NCBI GenBank assembly: GCA_045654645.1
Contig: JAZONR010000024.1
Span: 1 to 10,942, forward strand
DNA from: HGM04593 sp045654645
GTDB lineage: Bacteria > Bacteroidota > Bacteroidia > Bacteroidales > Bacteroidaceae
Direction: 5' to 3'
DNA: 10,942 nucleotides
Part shown: positions 1 through 7,502 of the stretch, in pieces
How positions within the stretch are numbered: the stretch's first letter is position 1
How the letters are laid out: the number at the start of each line of letters is the position of its first letter
The notes under the pieces: generated by a model
Seen by the model: the letters and a program-made list of their open reading frames with translations, nothing else
The model's database searches: none
Told to the model about the DNA's origin: nothing
Program-made: the position numbers and the translations under genes

Positions 1-2
1 GC

Positions 3-770
3 TTTGCCCGCGTGCAGTTTACGCCCGACCTGCTTCCGGCAGACTTGATCGGAACCAGGATCTACAATGCTGCGACCGGAGAGTTCTCCACCAAGACCGG
101 ACCGGTTTTTGCCAATATCGTACTGGCTGATGAAATCAACCGCGCTCCGGCAAAAGTTCAGAGCGCACTGCTTGAAGCCATGCAGGAAAAGCAGGTGACG
201 ATCGGCGGCGAGCGTTTTCTTCTGCCGAAACCGTTTCTCGTTATGGCAACACAGAACCCCATTGAGCAGGAGGGTACATATCCTCTGCCCGAGGCTCAGG
301 TAGACCGTTTTATGCTCAAGGTAATCATTGGCTATCCCGAGCTTTCCGAGGAGAAACGCATCATACGCCAAAATATCACCGGAGAGAAAATTGATGTAAA
401 GGCAATACTCAAGCCCGAGGAGATTATTGAAGCACGCAAGGTTGTGCGTCAGGTGTATCTCGATGAAAAGATTGAGCAGTACATTGCCGACATTGTGTTC
501 GCCACACGTTTCCCCGACAGATACGGTATGAAGGAGCTTAAAGACTACATTTCATTCGGTGGCTCACCCCGTGCATCAATCAACCTTGCACTGGCAGCCC
601 GTGCCTATGCATTCATCAAGCGCAGAGGTTATGTAATCCCCGAGGATGTGCGTGCTGTTGCACACGATGTGTTGCGCCACCGCATAGGCTTGAGCTACGA
701 GGCCGAGGCCAACAACCTTACAACAGATGAGATTATAAGCAACATATTGAACAGCGTTGAGGTACCCTAA
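3..770 (+). CDS. moxR: MoxR-family AAA+ ATPase, 5'-truncated by window edge
   Basis: This is the C-terminal three quarters of a MoxR-type AAA+ ATPase, a cytoplasmic chaperone-like family that usually works with von Willebrand A (vWA) partners. The frame is already open at position 3 (FARVQFTPDLLPADLIGT). The GTG at 12 lies inside this conserved stretch, so it is not the true start; about 70-80 residues, including Walker A, lie upstream. Visible motifs are Walker B (VLADE, Asp-Glu at 129-134), sensor 1 (MATQNP, Asn at 255-257), the PEAQVDRF segment with a candidate arginine finger near 306, and a sensor-2-like GGSPRAS near 558-578. DUF58 starts 7 nt after the stop, as is usual for MoxR operons. 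Codon choice up to about position 240 (CCG for Pro, ATC for Ile) differs from the rest of the gene. Family assignment is very secure; the client is unknown. Confidence 0.96.
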   Translation, partial: FARVQFTPDLLPADLIGTRIYNAATGEFSTKTGPVFANIVLADEINRAPAKVQSALLEAMQEKQVTIGGERFLLPKPFLVMATQNPIEQEGTYPLPEAQVDRFMLKVIIGYPELSEEKRIIRQNITGEKIDVKAILKPEEIIEARKVVRQVYLDEKIEQYIADIVFATRFPDRYGMKELKDYISFGGSPRASINLALAARAYAFIKRRGYVIPEDVRAVAHDVLRHRIGLSYEAEANNLTTDEIISNILNSVEVP

Positions 771-777
771 TTGAGAT

Positions 778-1647
778 ATGGAGACAAGTGAGCTCATAAA
801 AAAAGTTCGCAAAATAGAAATCAAGACACGCGGGCTTTCGCACAACATCTTTGCCGGACAGTACCATTCGGCCTTCAAAGGGCGTGGTATGTCGTTTAGC
901 GAGGTGCGCGAATACCAGTATGGCGACGACGTGCGAGACATCGACTGGAACGTAACCGCACGTTTCAACAAACCCTACATAAAGGTCTTTGAAGAGGAAC
1001 GCGAATTGACAGTGATGCTTATTGTTGATCTCTCCGAAAGCCTCGGCTTCGGTACATCGGTAACCACCAAGCGCGATATGCTCACCGAAATTGCCGCAAC
1101 AATAGCATTTGCCGCAATACAGAACAATGACAAGATTGGTGTAATCTTTTTCACCGACAGGGTAGAGAAGTTTATCCCCCCACAGAAAGGGCGCAAGCAC
1201 ATCCTTTATATAATAAGGGAATTGCTCAATTTTGAGCCCCAGGGCAGCGGCACCGACATAAAAGCGCCGCTTGAATTCCTCACCAACGCGCTGAAAAAGA
1301 AGTGCACTGCATTCCTGTTGAGCGACTTCATCTCGAACAGCGACTACAGAAACGCAATGACCATCGCCAACCGCAAACACGATGTTGTAGCCATTCAGGT
1401 CTATGACCGCCGTCTGGCCGAGTTGCCAAGGATTGGTCTGCTGAAGATGCGTGATGCCGAAAGCGGTGAGGAGATGTACATCGACACCTCATCGTCCAAG
1501 GTTCAGGCAGCACAGCGCAAGTGGTGGCAGCAGCAATGCGCCTCATTGAAAGAGACACTGCAGAAAAGCCGTGTCGATTCAGTATCAATACGCACCGATC
1601 AGGACTACGTGAAAGCTCTTATAAATCTTTTTGCGCAAAGGAACTGA
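778..1647 (+). CDS. DUF58 (vWA-like) protein, MoxR partner
   Basis: A soluble 289-residue protein of the DUF58 family, which almost always sits next to moxR and has a vWA-like fold. The family hallmark is visible at residues 51-57 (DVRDIDW), followed by ARFNKPYIKVFEEERE. A metal-ion-dependent adhesion site appears intact: D84-x-S86-x-S88 in VDLSESLG, a Thr near 159 in GSGTD, and Asp183 in LLSDF. There is no signal peptide and no membrane helix, so it should be cytoplasmic like MoxR. The ATG at 778 lies 7 nt after the moxR stop, and no alternative start fits the conserved N-terminus better. The likely role, inferred from family and position, is as a MoxR adaptor or substrate in the Bat assembly. 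It is often annotated simply as 'DUF58 domain-containing protein'. Confidence 0.95.
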   Translation: METSELIKKVRKIEIKTRGLSHNIFAGQYHSAFKGRGMSFSEVREYQYGDDVRDIDWNVTARFNKPYIKVFEEERELTVMLIVDLSESLGFGTSVTTKRDMLTEIAATIAFAAIQNNDKIGVIFFTDRVEKFIPPQKGRKHILYIIRELLNFEPQGSGTDIKAPLEFLTNALKKKCTAFLLSDFISNSDYRNAMTIANRKHDVVAIQVYDRRLAELPRIGLLKMRDAESGEEMYIDTSSSKVQAAQRKWWQQQCASLKETLQKSRVDSVSIRTDQDYVKALINLFAQRN

Positions 1648-1674
1648 TTTTGCATTAATGTTTGATATCAATTG

Positions 1675-2757
1675 ATGAAAAAGATAACTACATTTATTAT
1701 AGCAGCACTCTCAACACTACTGTTGCAACCGGCAATGGCCCAGAACGTGGTGTTCAATGCCTATTTCGACTCTCTTAACATCAACTCTAAAGAGATACGT
1801 ATAGGCGAACAGGTTAAACTGACACTGGAGCTTGCTGCCGACAAGGGTTGTACCATAGAGGCACCTGCAATGGGCAAGGTGCTTGCGGGTGGCATTGAGG
1901 TGCTCGACAGCGCCACCGGCCGCAGCGAGAACAACGGTCGCACCATCTTTAAAGGCGAATACACACTCACGTCATTTAAAGACACACAATTCGCAATTCC
2001 ACCCATCACGGCAAAGGTAAATGGCGACACCTATTACACCAATGCCACAAACCTTATAGTAAACACAGTACCCATTGACACCACCAATCTAAAGAACATC
2101 AAGGGACCAAGAGCTATCTGGAACGTTCAATTAACCTGGAACGAATATCGCGATGCCGTGTATCTTGGTTTTCTGCTTGTGCTGTTGCTGCTTTTGCTGG
2201 TGTGGATAGTTGTACGTTATATAAAAAACAAGCCCATAATACGCATTGTTAGAATTAAACCTCGCCAGCCCTCACACTTCACGGCATTGAAGAAGATGGA
2301 TGAGATAAAGAGCGAGGGAGTGCAGCACCGCGCCGAGAGTGCCAAGGACTACTACACAAGGCTCACCGATGCACTGCGTGAATATATGTGCAACAGATAC
2401 AACTTCAATGCAACCGATATGACAACCACCGAAATCATTGAGAACCTTCTTAAATTCAATGACAAGGAGGCCATAAAGGAGTTGCGCGAGATTCTTGAGG
2501 TTGCCGACCTTGTGAAGTTTGCCAAGCTGCAACCTTCCCTGAATGAAAACGACCGCAATATGCTCAATGCCATTGAGTTTATCAATGCCACAAAAAATGT
2601 TGAAGAGGAGAACCAAAAGCCTGTTGAGAAAAAGGTTGTGAACGAGCGCTCATTGAGCCAGAAACGCATCCTCATTGCTGCAATAGCAATTGTGCTTATT
2701 GGCGTAGTTGCCATAGCAGCCCTTCTGATAGCAGACCTTGGTAATATGTTCAGTTAA
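1675..2757 (+). CDS. BatD-like periplasmic/membrane protein with two membrane helices
   Basis: A 360-residue envelope protein. A TTG at 1672 is in frame, but the ATG at 1675 gives a standard signal peptide (MKKITTFIIAALS, likely cut after AMA at residues 20-22) and is preferred. The order is: a beta-rich periplasmic domain (about 24-158), a membrane helix (162-181), a helical cytoplasmic domain (about 200-310), a charged linker, and a second helix (332-353) close to the C-terminus. The helical domain resembles the C-terminal domain of BatD further down: YYTRL/ALREYM here against FYDEL/AVWGYM there, followed by a similar helix pattern. I therefore read it as a short BatD relative. It lies between DUF58 and batA with 27- and 15-nt gaps. 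Its role is inferred: linking periplasmic vWA proteins to cytoplasmic MoxR/DUF58. Many genomes call it hypothetical. Confidence 0.85.
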   Translation: MKKITTFIIAALSTLLLQPAMAQNVVFNAYFDSLNINSKEIRIGEQVKLTLELAADKGCTIEAPAMGKVLAGGIEVLDSATGRSENNGRTIFKGEYTLTSFKDTQFAIPPITAKVNGDTYYTNATNLIVNTVPIDTTNLKNIKGPRAIWNVQLTWNEYRDAVYLGFLLVLLLLLLVWIVVRYIKNKPIIRIVRIKPRQPSHFTALKKMDEIKSEGVQHRAESAKDYYTRLTDALREYMCNRYNFNATDMTTTEIIENLLKFNDKEAIKELREILEVADLVKFAKLQPSLNENDRNMLNAIEFINATKNVEEENQKPVEKKVVNERSLSQKRILIAAIAIVLIGVVAIAALLIADLGNMFS

Positions 2758-2772
2758 AAGAGAGTAACAGAT

Positions 2773-3753
2773 ATGCATTTTACGAATATATACAACTCGT
2801 TGCTTTTTATACCGCTTGCAGCATACGTTGCTTGGTACATCCTCAAAGGACGGCGTCTCTCGCCTGCAATGAAGGTCTCCACCACATTGCCCTTTGCAGG
2901 AAACATTAAGAGCTACAGGAACTACCTTGTGCACGTTCCCTTTGCACTGCGTGTCATTGCTATGGCAATGCTCATACTTGTGATGATGCGCCCCGTCTCA
3001 ACCAACAGGTGGAGCGAGGAGAGCGTTGAGGGTATTGATATAATGCTTGCAATGGACGTTTCCACAAGTATGTCGGCAACGGATATACAACCCAATCGCA
3101 TTGACGTTGCCAAGGATGTAGCAGCCCAGTTTGTTTCGGGCCGCAAGAACGATAACATAGGCCTGACGCTCTTTGCCGGTGAGAGCTTTACACAATGCCC
3201 CCTCACCATTGACTATGGAACGGTGCTCAGCCTCATAAGCAAGAGTGGTTACGAAATTAGTGCAAGCGGTGCCCTCAAAGATGGAACAGCCATAGGCCTG
3301 GGCATTGCAAATGCTGTTTCACGTCTCAAAGACAGCAAGGCAAAGTCAAAAGTTATAATATTGCTCACCGACGGCTCAAACAACAGCGGAGAGATTACCC
3401 CCGAAGATGCAGCAAAAATTGCACAGAAATATGGCATAAGAATCTACACAATAGGCTTCTGCACCGACAAGGAGATGGTTGAGACACCATTCGGATACCT
3501 GGATAACAAGAATTTTGACGAGAAGACACTGCGCACTATAGCAACGGTTTCGGGTGGTGAATATTTCCGTTCCACAAGCCGCAAGAGCCTTGAGGAGATA
3601 TATGCCCAGATTGACAAACTTGAACGCACCAAGCTGCAGGTGAAGCATTTTGGCAGCGAGGAGGAGCGTTTCGCCCCCTTTGCAATCATTGCTCTTGCAG
3701 CCCTGTTGCTTGAGATGTTGCTGCGCAACACATTATTGAAACGAATACCCTAA
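2773..3753 (+). CDS. batA: BatA, membrane-anchored vWA protein
   Basis: A 326-residue inner-membrane protein of the BatA type. Two N-terminal helices (about 7-24 and 55-73) flank a basic loop (KGRR), then comes a vWA domain (about 87-285) and a C-terminal helix (about 301-318) ending in a basic tail. By the positive-inside rule the loop and tail are cytoplasmic and the vWA domain is periplasmic. The metal-binding site looks complete: D95-x-S97-x-S99 in AMDVSTSMS, T172 in KDGTAIG, and D200 in LLTDGSNNSG. It is followed 15 nt later by its paralogue batB. The start ATG gives the expected short N-terminal region before helix 1. The likely role is metal-dependent protein-protein contact within the Bat complex. 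The aerotolerance link comes from work on the Bacteroides fragilis operon; the biochemical function is not established. Confidence 0.94.
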   Translation: MHFTNIYNSLLFIPLAAYVAWYILKGRRLSPAMKVSTTLPFAGNIKSYRNYLVHVPFALRVIAMAMLILVMMRPVSTNRWSEESVEGIDIMLAMDVSTSMSATDIQPNRIDVAKDVAAQFVSGRKNDNIGLTLFAGESFTQCPLTIDYGTVLSLISKSGYEISASGALKDGTAIGLGIANAVSRLKDSKAKSKVIILLTDGSNNSGEITPEDAAKIAQKYGIRIYTIGFCTDKEMVETPFGYLDNKNFDEKTLRTIATVSGGEYFRSTSRKSLEEIYAQIDKLERTKLQVKHFGSEEERFAPFAIIALAALLLEMLLRNTLLKRIP

Positions 3754-3768
3754 AAAAGTATCATAAAG

Positions 3769-4779
3769 ATGAAATTCGCAAATCCCGAGTACCTCTATCT
3801 GCTTCTCATATTGCCGCTGATGTTTGCTCTTTACAAATATGCAGGCTACAGAAGAAAGAAGAATATAAAACGCTATGGCGACCCACAGCTTGTAAAACAG
3901 CTGCTGCCATCGCACGCCACCTTGCGTTCAAGCATAACATTTTGGTTATCACTGTTTGCAATAGCCCTTGTTATTGTTGCACTTTCACGTCCTCGCTACG
4001 GCAAGGGTAAGACCACCATAACCACACGCGGTGTGGAGATGGTGGTGGCACTCGACATCTCCAACTCAATGCTTGCCGATGACATACAGCCCAACCGTCT
4101 TGAGAAGGCAAAGAGGCTCATAGGGCGCCTTGCCGAGCAGCTCAAAGGCAACAAAATTGCCATTGTGGTGTTTGCCGGTGATGCCTATGTGCAGCTCCCC
4201 ATAACCGATGACTTCATCTCCACAGCTCTTTTCCTTGAGAGCATAACCCCGGACCTCATAGCCAAACAGGGTACTGACATTGGTGCGGCAATAGAGATGG
4301 CATCGCGCTGTTTCACACCAAATGACAAAATAGGCAAAGCCATAGTACTCATTACCGATGGCGAGAACCACGAGGGTGATGCCGAGGCGGCAGCAAAAAA
4401 GGCCGCCGAGAGTGGTAAAAAAGTGTTTATCTTGGGAATAGGAACCACCAAGGGTGGCCGCATACCCACACCCGACGGCAAGTTCCTGCGCGACCGCGAA
4501 GGCCAGGTTGTTGTAACCAAGCTAAATGAAGATATGGCAAAAAGCATTGCAGCAGCCGGCGAAGGAGTATATCTGCAGGTTGATAACACCAACAATGCAC
4601 AAAAATACCTGTCGGATGAGCTCGATAAAATGACCAAGGATGAAACTACGACCGACATCTACACAGGCTATGACGAGCTCTTCATCTATGCATCATCAAC
4701 AGCCTTTGTATTGCTTCTCCTGTGTGCACTCTCTGTGGCTGCACTCGACCTTCTAAAACGCAACAAAAAAGGCAAATAG
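3769..4779 (+). CDS. batB: BatB, membrane-anchored vWA protein
   Basis: A 336-residue paralogue of the preceding protein with the same plan: helix about 8-23, a very basic loop (YRRKKNIKR), helix about 55-73, vWA domain about 88-290, helix about 306-328 and a basic tail (LKRNKKGK). The charge pattern again predicts a periplasmic vWA domain. Metal-site residues are present: D96-x-S98-x-S100 in ALDISNSM, T169 in KQGTDIG, and D197 in LITDGENHEG. The segment after the MIDAS (DDIQPNRLEKAK) matches ATDIQPNRIDVAK in BatA, which supports tandem duplication. The start at 3769 is preceded by an A-rich stretch (taaaaaagtatcataaag) without a Shine-Dalgarno sequence, typical of this phylum. It probably pairs with BatA in one membrane complex, which is an inference from paralogy and adjacency. 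Confidence 0.94.
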   Translation: MKFANPEYLYLLLILPLMFALYKYAGYRRKKNIKRYGDPQLVKQLLPSHATLRSSITFWLSLFAIALVIVALSRPRYGKGKTTITTRGVEMVVALDISNSMLADDIQPNRLEKAKRLIGRLAEQLKGNKIAIVVFAGDAYVQLPITDDFISTALFLESITPDLIAKQGTDIGAAIEMASRCFTPNDKIGKAIVLITDGENHEGDAEAAAKKAAESGKKVFILGIGTTKGGRIPTPDGKFLRDREGQVVVTKLNEDMAKSIAAAGEGVYLQVDNTNNAQKYLSDELDKMTKDETTTDIYTGYDELFIYASSTAFVLLLLCALSVAALDLLKRNKKGK

Positions 4780-4804
4780 TATAACGAGTCAAATTGAATG
4801 AGAT

Positions 4805-5629
4805 ATGACATTTGATAAAAGAAAATATATATACATTGCAATTGCATCACTGCTCACAGCTGTGGCACTATATGTATCATACGTGCTCATTGCTGAGGGT
4901 AGTCCCACTGTAAAGAGCCGTAATGAATATCTTATATCGGCAAACAGTCTGCACCAAGACAGTCTCTACGATGAAGCGGTGGAACCATATATGAAAGCTA
5001 TTGCCTTCGATGCACACCACAGCCTTGCCAACTACAACGCTGCAACCAATTCTCTTATGAGAAACTATCCCCAGCTGCAGAAAGCTTTCAACGAAGAGGG
5101 GTATAAACTGAGCGCCGATGTAGACTCGGCCATAGCCGATTTGCTCGACAAATATGCCGTAGCAGCAGAATTTCAAAGCGACACTGCAAAATACTCTTCA
5201 ATATACCAAAATATTGGAGTTACCCTGCATATGCTCGACAGCCTTCAGCTCGCTGCCGAAGCCTATAAAGAGGCATTGCGCAAGAATCCCGCCGATGAGG
5301 ATGCGCGCTACAACCTTGCCGTCATTCTGCACCAGATGAAGAACGATGACCAGTCCCAGCAGGACAAACAAGAGGAGCAGCAGCAACAGAAGCAAGAAAA
5401 GCAGGAAGAGCAAAAGCAAGAGGAGCAGCAGAATAAAGAAGAGCAACCACAACAACCACAGCAACCTCAGCAGCCCAAGCAACAAGAGCAGAAAGAAGCC
5501 GAAAAAGAGAAAGACAATGTTGAACAGATGCTTAAGGCGCTGATGCAAGATGAAAAGGAACTGCGCGAAAAGATGGATAAACTCCAAAAAGACAAAGATG
5601 CAGAAAGCACAATAGAGAAGAACTGGTAA
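4805..5629 (+). CDS. batC: BatC, TPR protein with Q/E/K-rich tail
   Basis: A 274-residue protein with one N-terminal membrane anchor (about residues 8-30) and TPR-like helices. Recognisable repeats lie at about 40-72 (SLYDEAVEPYMKAIAFD) and 132-175 (QLAAEAYKEALRKNPADE). A low-complexity Gln/Glu/Lys/Pro tract spans about 183-236 and is followed by a charged, probably coiled-coil end (EKELREKMDKLQKDKD). After the short basic N-terminus the bulk should be periplasmic. Position directly after batB and before batD fixes the name, since sequence similarity among BatC proteins is mainly in the TPR part. TPRs mediate protein contacts, so a scaffold role is likely. The ATG at 4798 just upstream is out of frame and stops after four codons. 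The acidic/Gln-rich tail may vary in length between strains because of its repetitive codons. Confidence 0.88.
   Translation: MTFDKRKYIYIAIASLLTAVALYVSYVLIAEGSPTVKSRNEYLISANSLHQDSLYDEAVEPYMKAIAFDAHHSLANYNAATNSLMRNYPQLQKAFNEEGYKLSADVDSAIADLLDKYAVAAEFQSDTAKYSSIYQNIGVTLHMLDSLQLAAEAYKEALRKNPADEDARYNLAVILHQMKNDDQSQQDKQEEQQQQKQEKQEEQKQEEQQNKEEQPQQPQQPQQPKQQEQKEAEKEKDNVEQMLKALMQDEKELREKMDKLQKDKDAESTIEKNW
5351..5512 (+). repeat. CAG/CAA/GAG-rich low-complexity tract inside batC
   Basis: A run of near-trinucleotide repeats coding for Gln, Glu, Lys and Pro, including three PQQ steps at 5447-5475. The reading frame of batC stays open through it. Because units are three bases long, slippage would change the length without breaking the frame. 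The opposite strand reads as an artificial Leu-rich ORF here. Confidence 0.8.
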
Positions 5630-5665
5630 AAGAAATTTAAACTATCACAATACTAAAACATATCA

Positions 5666-7489
5666 ATGAAAAGAATAGTGCTGACATCGTTTCTGCTGCT
5701 CACAACCATTGCTGCAGCACTTGCCGATGAGATAACATTCGTTGCCAATGCCCCCAAATCGGTAGTGGCCGGCAAACGCTTTAGTATAACATTTGAGATA
5801 AACAATAAGACCGACGGACAGCCGTCAATCCCCGATATTGACGGACTGCGAATTCTCTCTGGCCCCAACTACTCAACATTCACAAGCCGTCAGAATGTAA
5901 ACGGTCGTGTAACCACAAGACAGACAATCACATTCACCTACATTGTCATTGCCGACAATGAAGGCGAGATTGAGATTCCGGCTGCGTCTATAAGTGTGGA
6001 CGGCAAAAAATACACATCTAACCCACTTACCATAAAGGTGTTGCCCCAGGATAAGACTCAGAACACCTCAAGGCAAACCACAAGCAGCGCATCATCACGT
6101 TCCTCATCAACAGACATATCTGCCGATGACCTTTTTGTGCTCGCCTCGCTAAGCAAAACAAAAGTATATGAACAAGAGGCTGTGCTGCTCACCTACAAGG
6201 TCTATTCAAATGTAAACCTTGTGAACCTTGATAACCCTGTCCCCGACCTTCACGGATTCAACATCCAAGAGGTTCAACTGCCACAGGAGCGTCAGTTCGA
6301 ACTCGACCGCTACAACGAGCGCAACTACAACTCACTTGTGTGGCGTCAGTTCGTGCTTTTCCCTCAACAGACAGGCAAAATAGAAATTCCGGCTATGAAC
6401 TTTGAAGCCGTTGTGGCTGTGCAGACACGTCGCACACTCGACCCCTTTGAGATAATGTTCAATGGCGGATACTCTTATGTAGAGGTAAAGAAAAAGCTCA
6501 AGTCTAACAGCCTTGTGCTCGATGTAAAAGAGCTACCGGCAGACAAGCCTGCTGAATACTCGGGAGCAGTAGGCCGTTTCACCATCAGCAGCAACATAAG
6601 CACCACACAGCTGAAATCCAACGAAGAGTTTACATTAAAGGTCTCTGTTAAAGGCGAGGGAAATATGAAACTGATGGGCGACCCGGTAATCAACTTCCCG
6701 TCCGAGTTCGATGCCTATGACCCTATAATAAACAACAACTTCAAACTCACAAAGCGTGGATTTGCAGGTGAAAAGGTTTATGAATACATTATAACACCGC
6801 GCACAGCAGGCACATTTGAACTGCCGGCTGCTCAATTTACCTATCTTGACTCTTCAACCGGCACATACAAAACAATTGAAAGCCAACCCTATAAGCTCAC
6901 TGTTGAAAAGGGTAGCACCACCTCTTCACAGCAGGGTGGCATATATGTAGTAAAGGAAGAGGGCAAAATACTTGCCAATGACATACGCCACATAAAACTT
7001 GGCGACAACGACAACGAGAGCACCGGCAGTCTCTACAGCAGCCCCCTATACGAGCTCTATTATATTGTTCCGTTTGCAATCTTCCTGCTGTGCGTGCTAA
7101 TATGGCGCAAACGCATTGCCGACAACGCCAATGTGATGCGTGTAAAGACCAAAAAGGCCAATTCAGTGGCAGTGCGCCGCCTAAAGAACGCAAAGCAGCT
7201 GATGCGCAACAACAAGAGCAATGAATTCTATGATGAACTTTTGAAAGCAGTGTGGGGTTATATGAGTGATAAGCTCAGCATTCCGCTTTCACGCCTTTCA
7301 AAGGATAATATCGCCAGCGAACTATCGGCCAAAGGGATAGAGAGTGTAGCTATATCAGAGCTAAACAACCTTCTCAATGAATGTGAGTTTGCACGCTATG
7401 CACCGGGCGATGCCGGCACAATGATGGACCAACTCTACAACAAGGCAATTGACCTCATTAGCAAAATGGAAAATTCAATAAAGAGATAA
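5666..7489 (+). CDS. batD: BatD, periplasmic beta-domain protein with cytoplasmic helical tail
   Basis: A 607-residue BatD family protein. A signal peptide (MKRIVLTSFLLLTTIAAALA, cut near residue 20) leads into several beta-rich domains: about 22-127, 152-290 and 298-415. A Ser/Thr-rich linker separates the first two (about 134-150). The phrase EYSGAVGRF at 297-305 opens the third domain and is typical of BatD. A single membrane helix at about 465-480 (YYIVPFAIFLLCVLIW) is followed by basic residues and a helical domain (about 500-605), so the N-terminal 440 residues are periplasmic and the tail cytoplasmic. The tail resembles that of the smaller protein at 1675-2757. The large periplasmic part probably binds the vWA domains of BatA/BatB or an envelope client; this is inference. 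Start choice is clear from the signal peptide. Confidence 0.92.
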   Translation: MKRIVLTSFLLLTTIAAALADEITFVANAPKSVVAGKRFSITFEINNKTDGQPSIPDIDGLRILSGPNYSTFTSRQNVNGRVTTRQTITFTYIVIADNEGEIEIPAASISVDGKKYTSNPLTIKVLPQDKTQNTSRQTTSSASSRSSSTDISADDLFVLASLSKTKVYEQEAVLLTYKVYSNVNLVNLDNPVPDLHGFNIQEVQLPQERQFELDRYNERNYNSLVWRQFVLFPQQTGKIEIPAMNFEAVVAVQTRRTLDPFEIMFNGGYSYVEVKKKLKSNSLVLDVKELPADKPAEYSGAVGRFTISSNISTTQLKSNEEFTLKVSVKGEGNMKLMGDPVINFPSEFDAYDPIINNNFKLTKRGFAGEKVYEYIITPRTAGTFELPAAQFTYLDSSTGTYKTIESQPYKLTVEKGSTTSSQQGGIYVVKEEGKILANDIRHIKLGDNDNESTGSLYSSPLYELYYIVPFAIFLLCVLIWRKRIADNANVMRVKTKKANSVAVRRLKNAKQLMRNNKSNEFYDELLKAVWGYMSDKLSIPLSRLSKDNIASELSAKGIESVAISELNNLLNECEFARYAPGDAGTMMDQLYNKAIDLISKMENSIKR

Positions 7490-7502
7490 CAGACTCCACA
7501 AT

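Noticed and set aside
12..14. GTG at 12 as the moxR start
   Set aside because: It lies inside the conserved FARVQFTPDLLP stretch with the frame open to the window edge, and Walker A would be missing.
1630..1664. Possible internal promoter before the BatD-like gene (TTTG at 1630, AATGTTTG at 1657)
   Set aside because: The -7 box lacks the leading T of TAnnTTTG and the gap of 23 bp is too long, so the match is not better than chance in AT-rich sequence.
1672..1674. TTG start for the BatD-like gene
   Set aside because: An ATG follows immediately at 1675 and gives a normal signal peptide beginning MKK; TTG starts are uncommon.
4185..4658. Minus-strand 157-codon ORF opposite batB
   Set aside because: Antisense to a conserved vWA domain with intact metal-site residues; no recognisable protein features of its own.
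5198..5587. Minus-strand Leu-rich ORF of 129 codons
   Set aside because: It is the complement of the CAG/CAA/GAG tract in batC. The poly-Leu run is a product of that composition, and it lacks any promoter or family signature.
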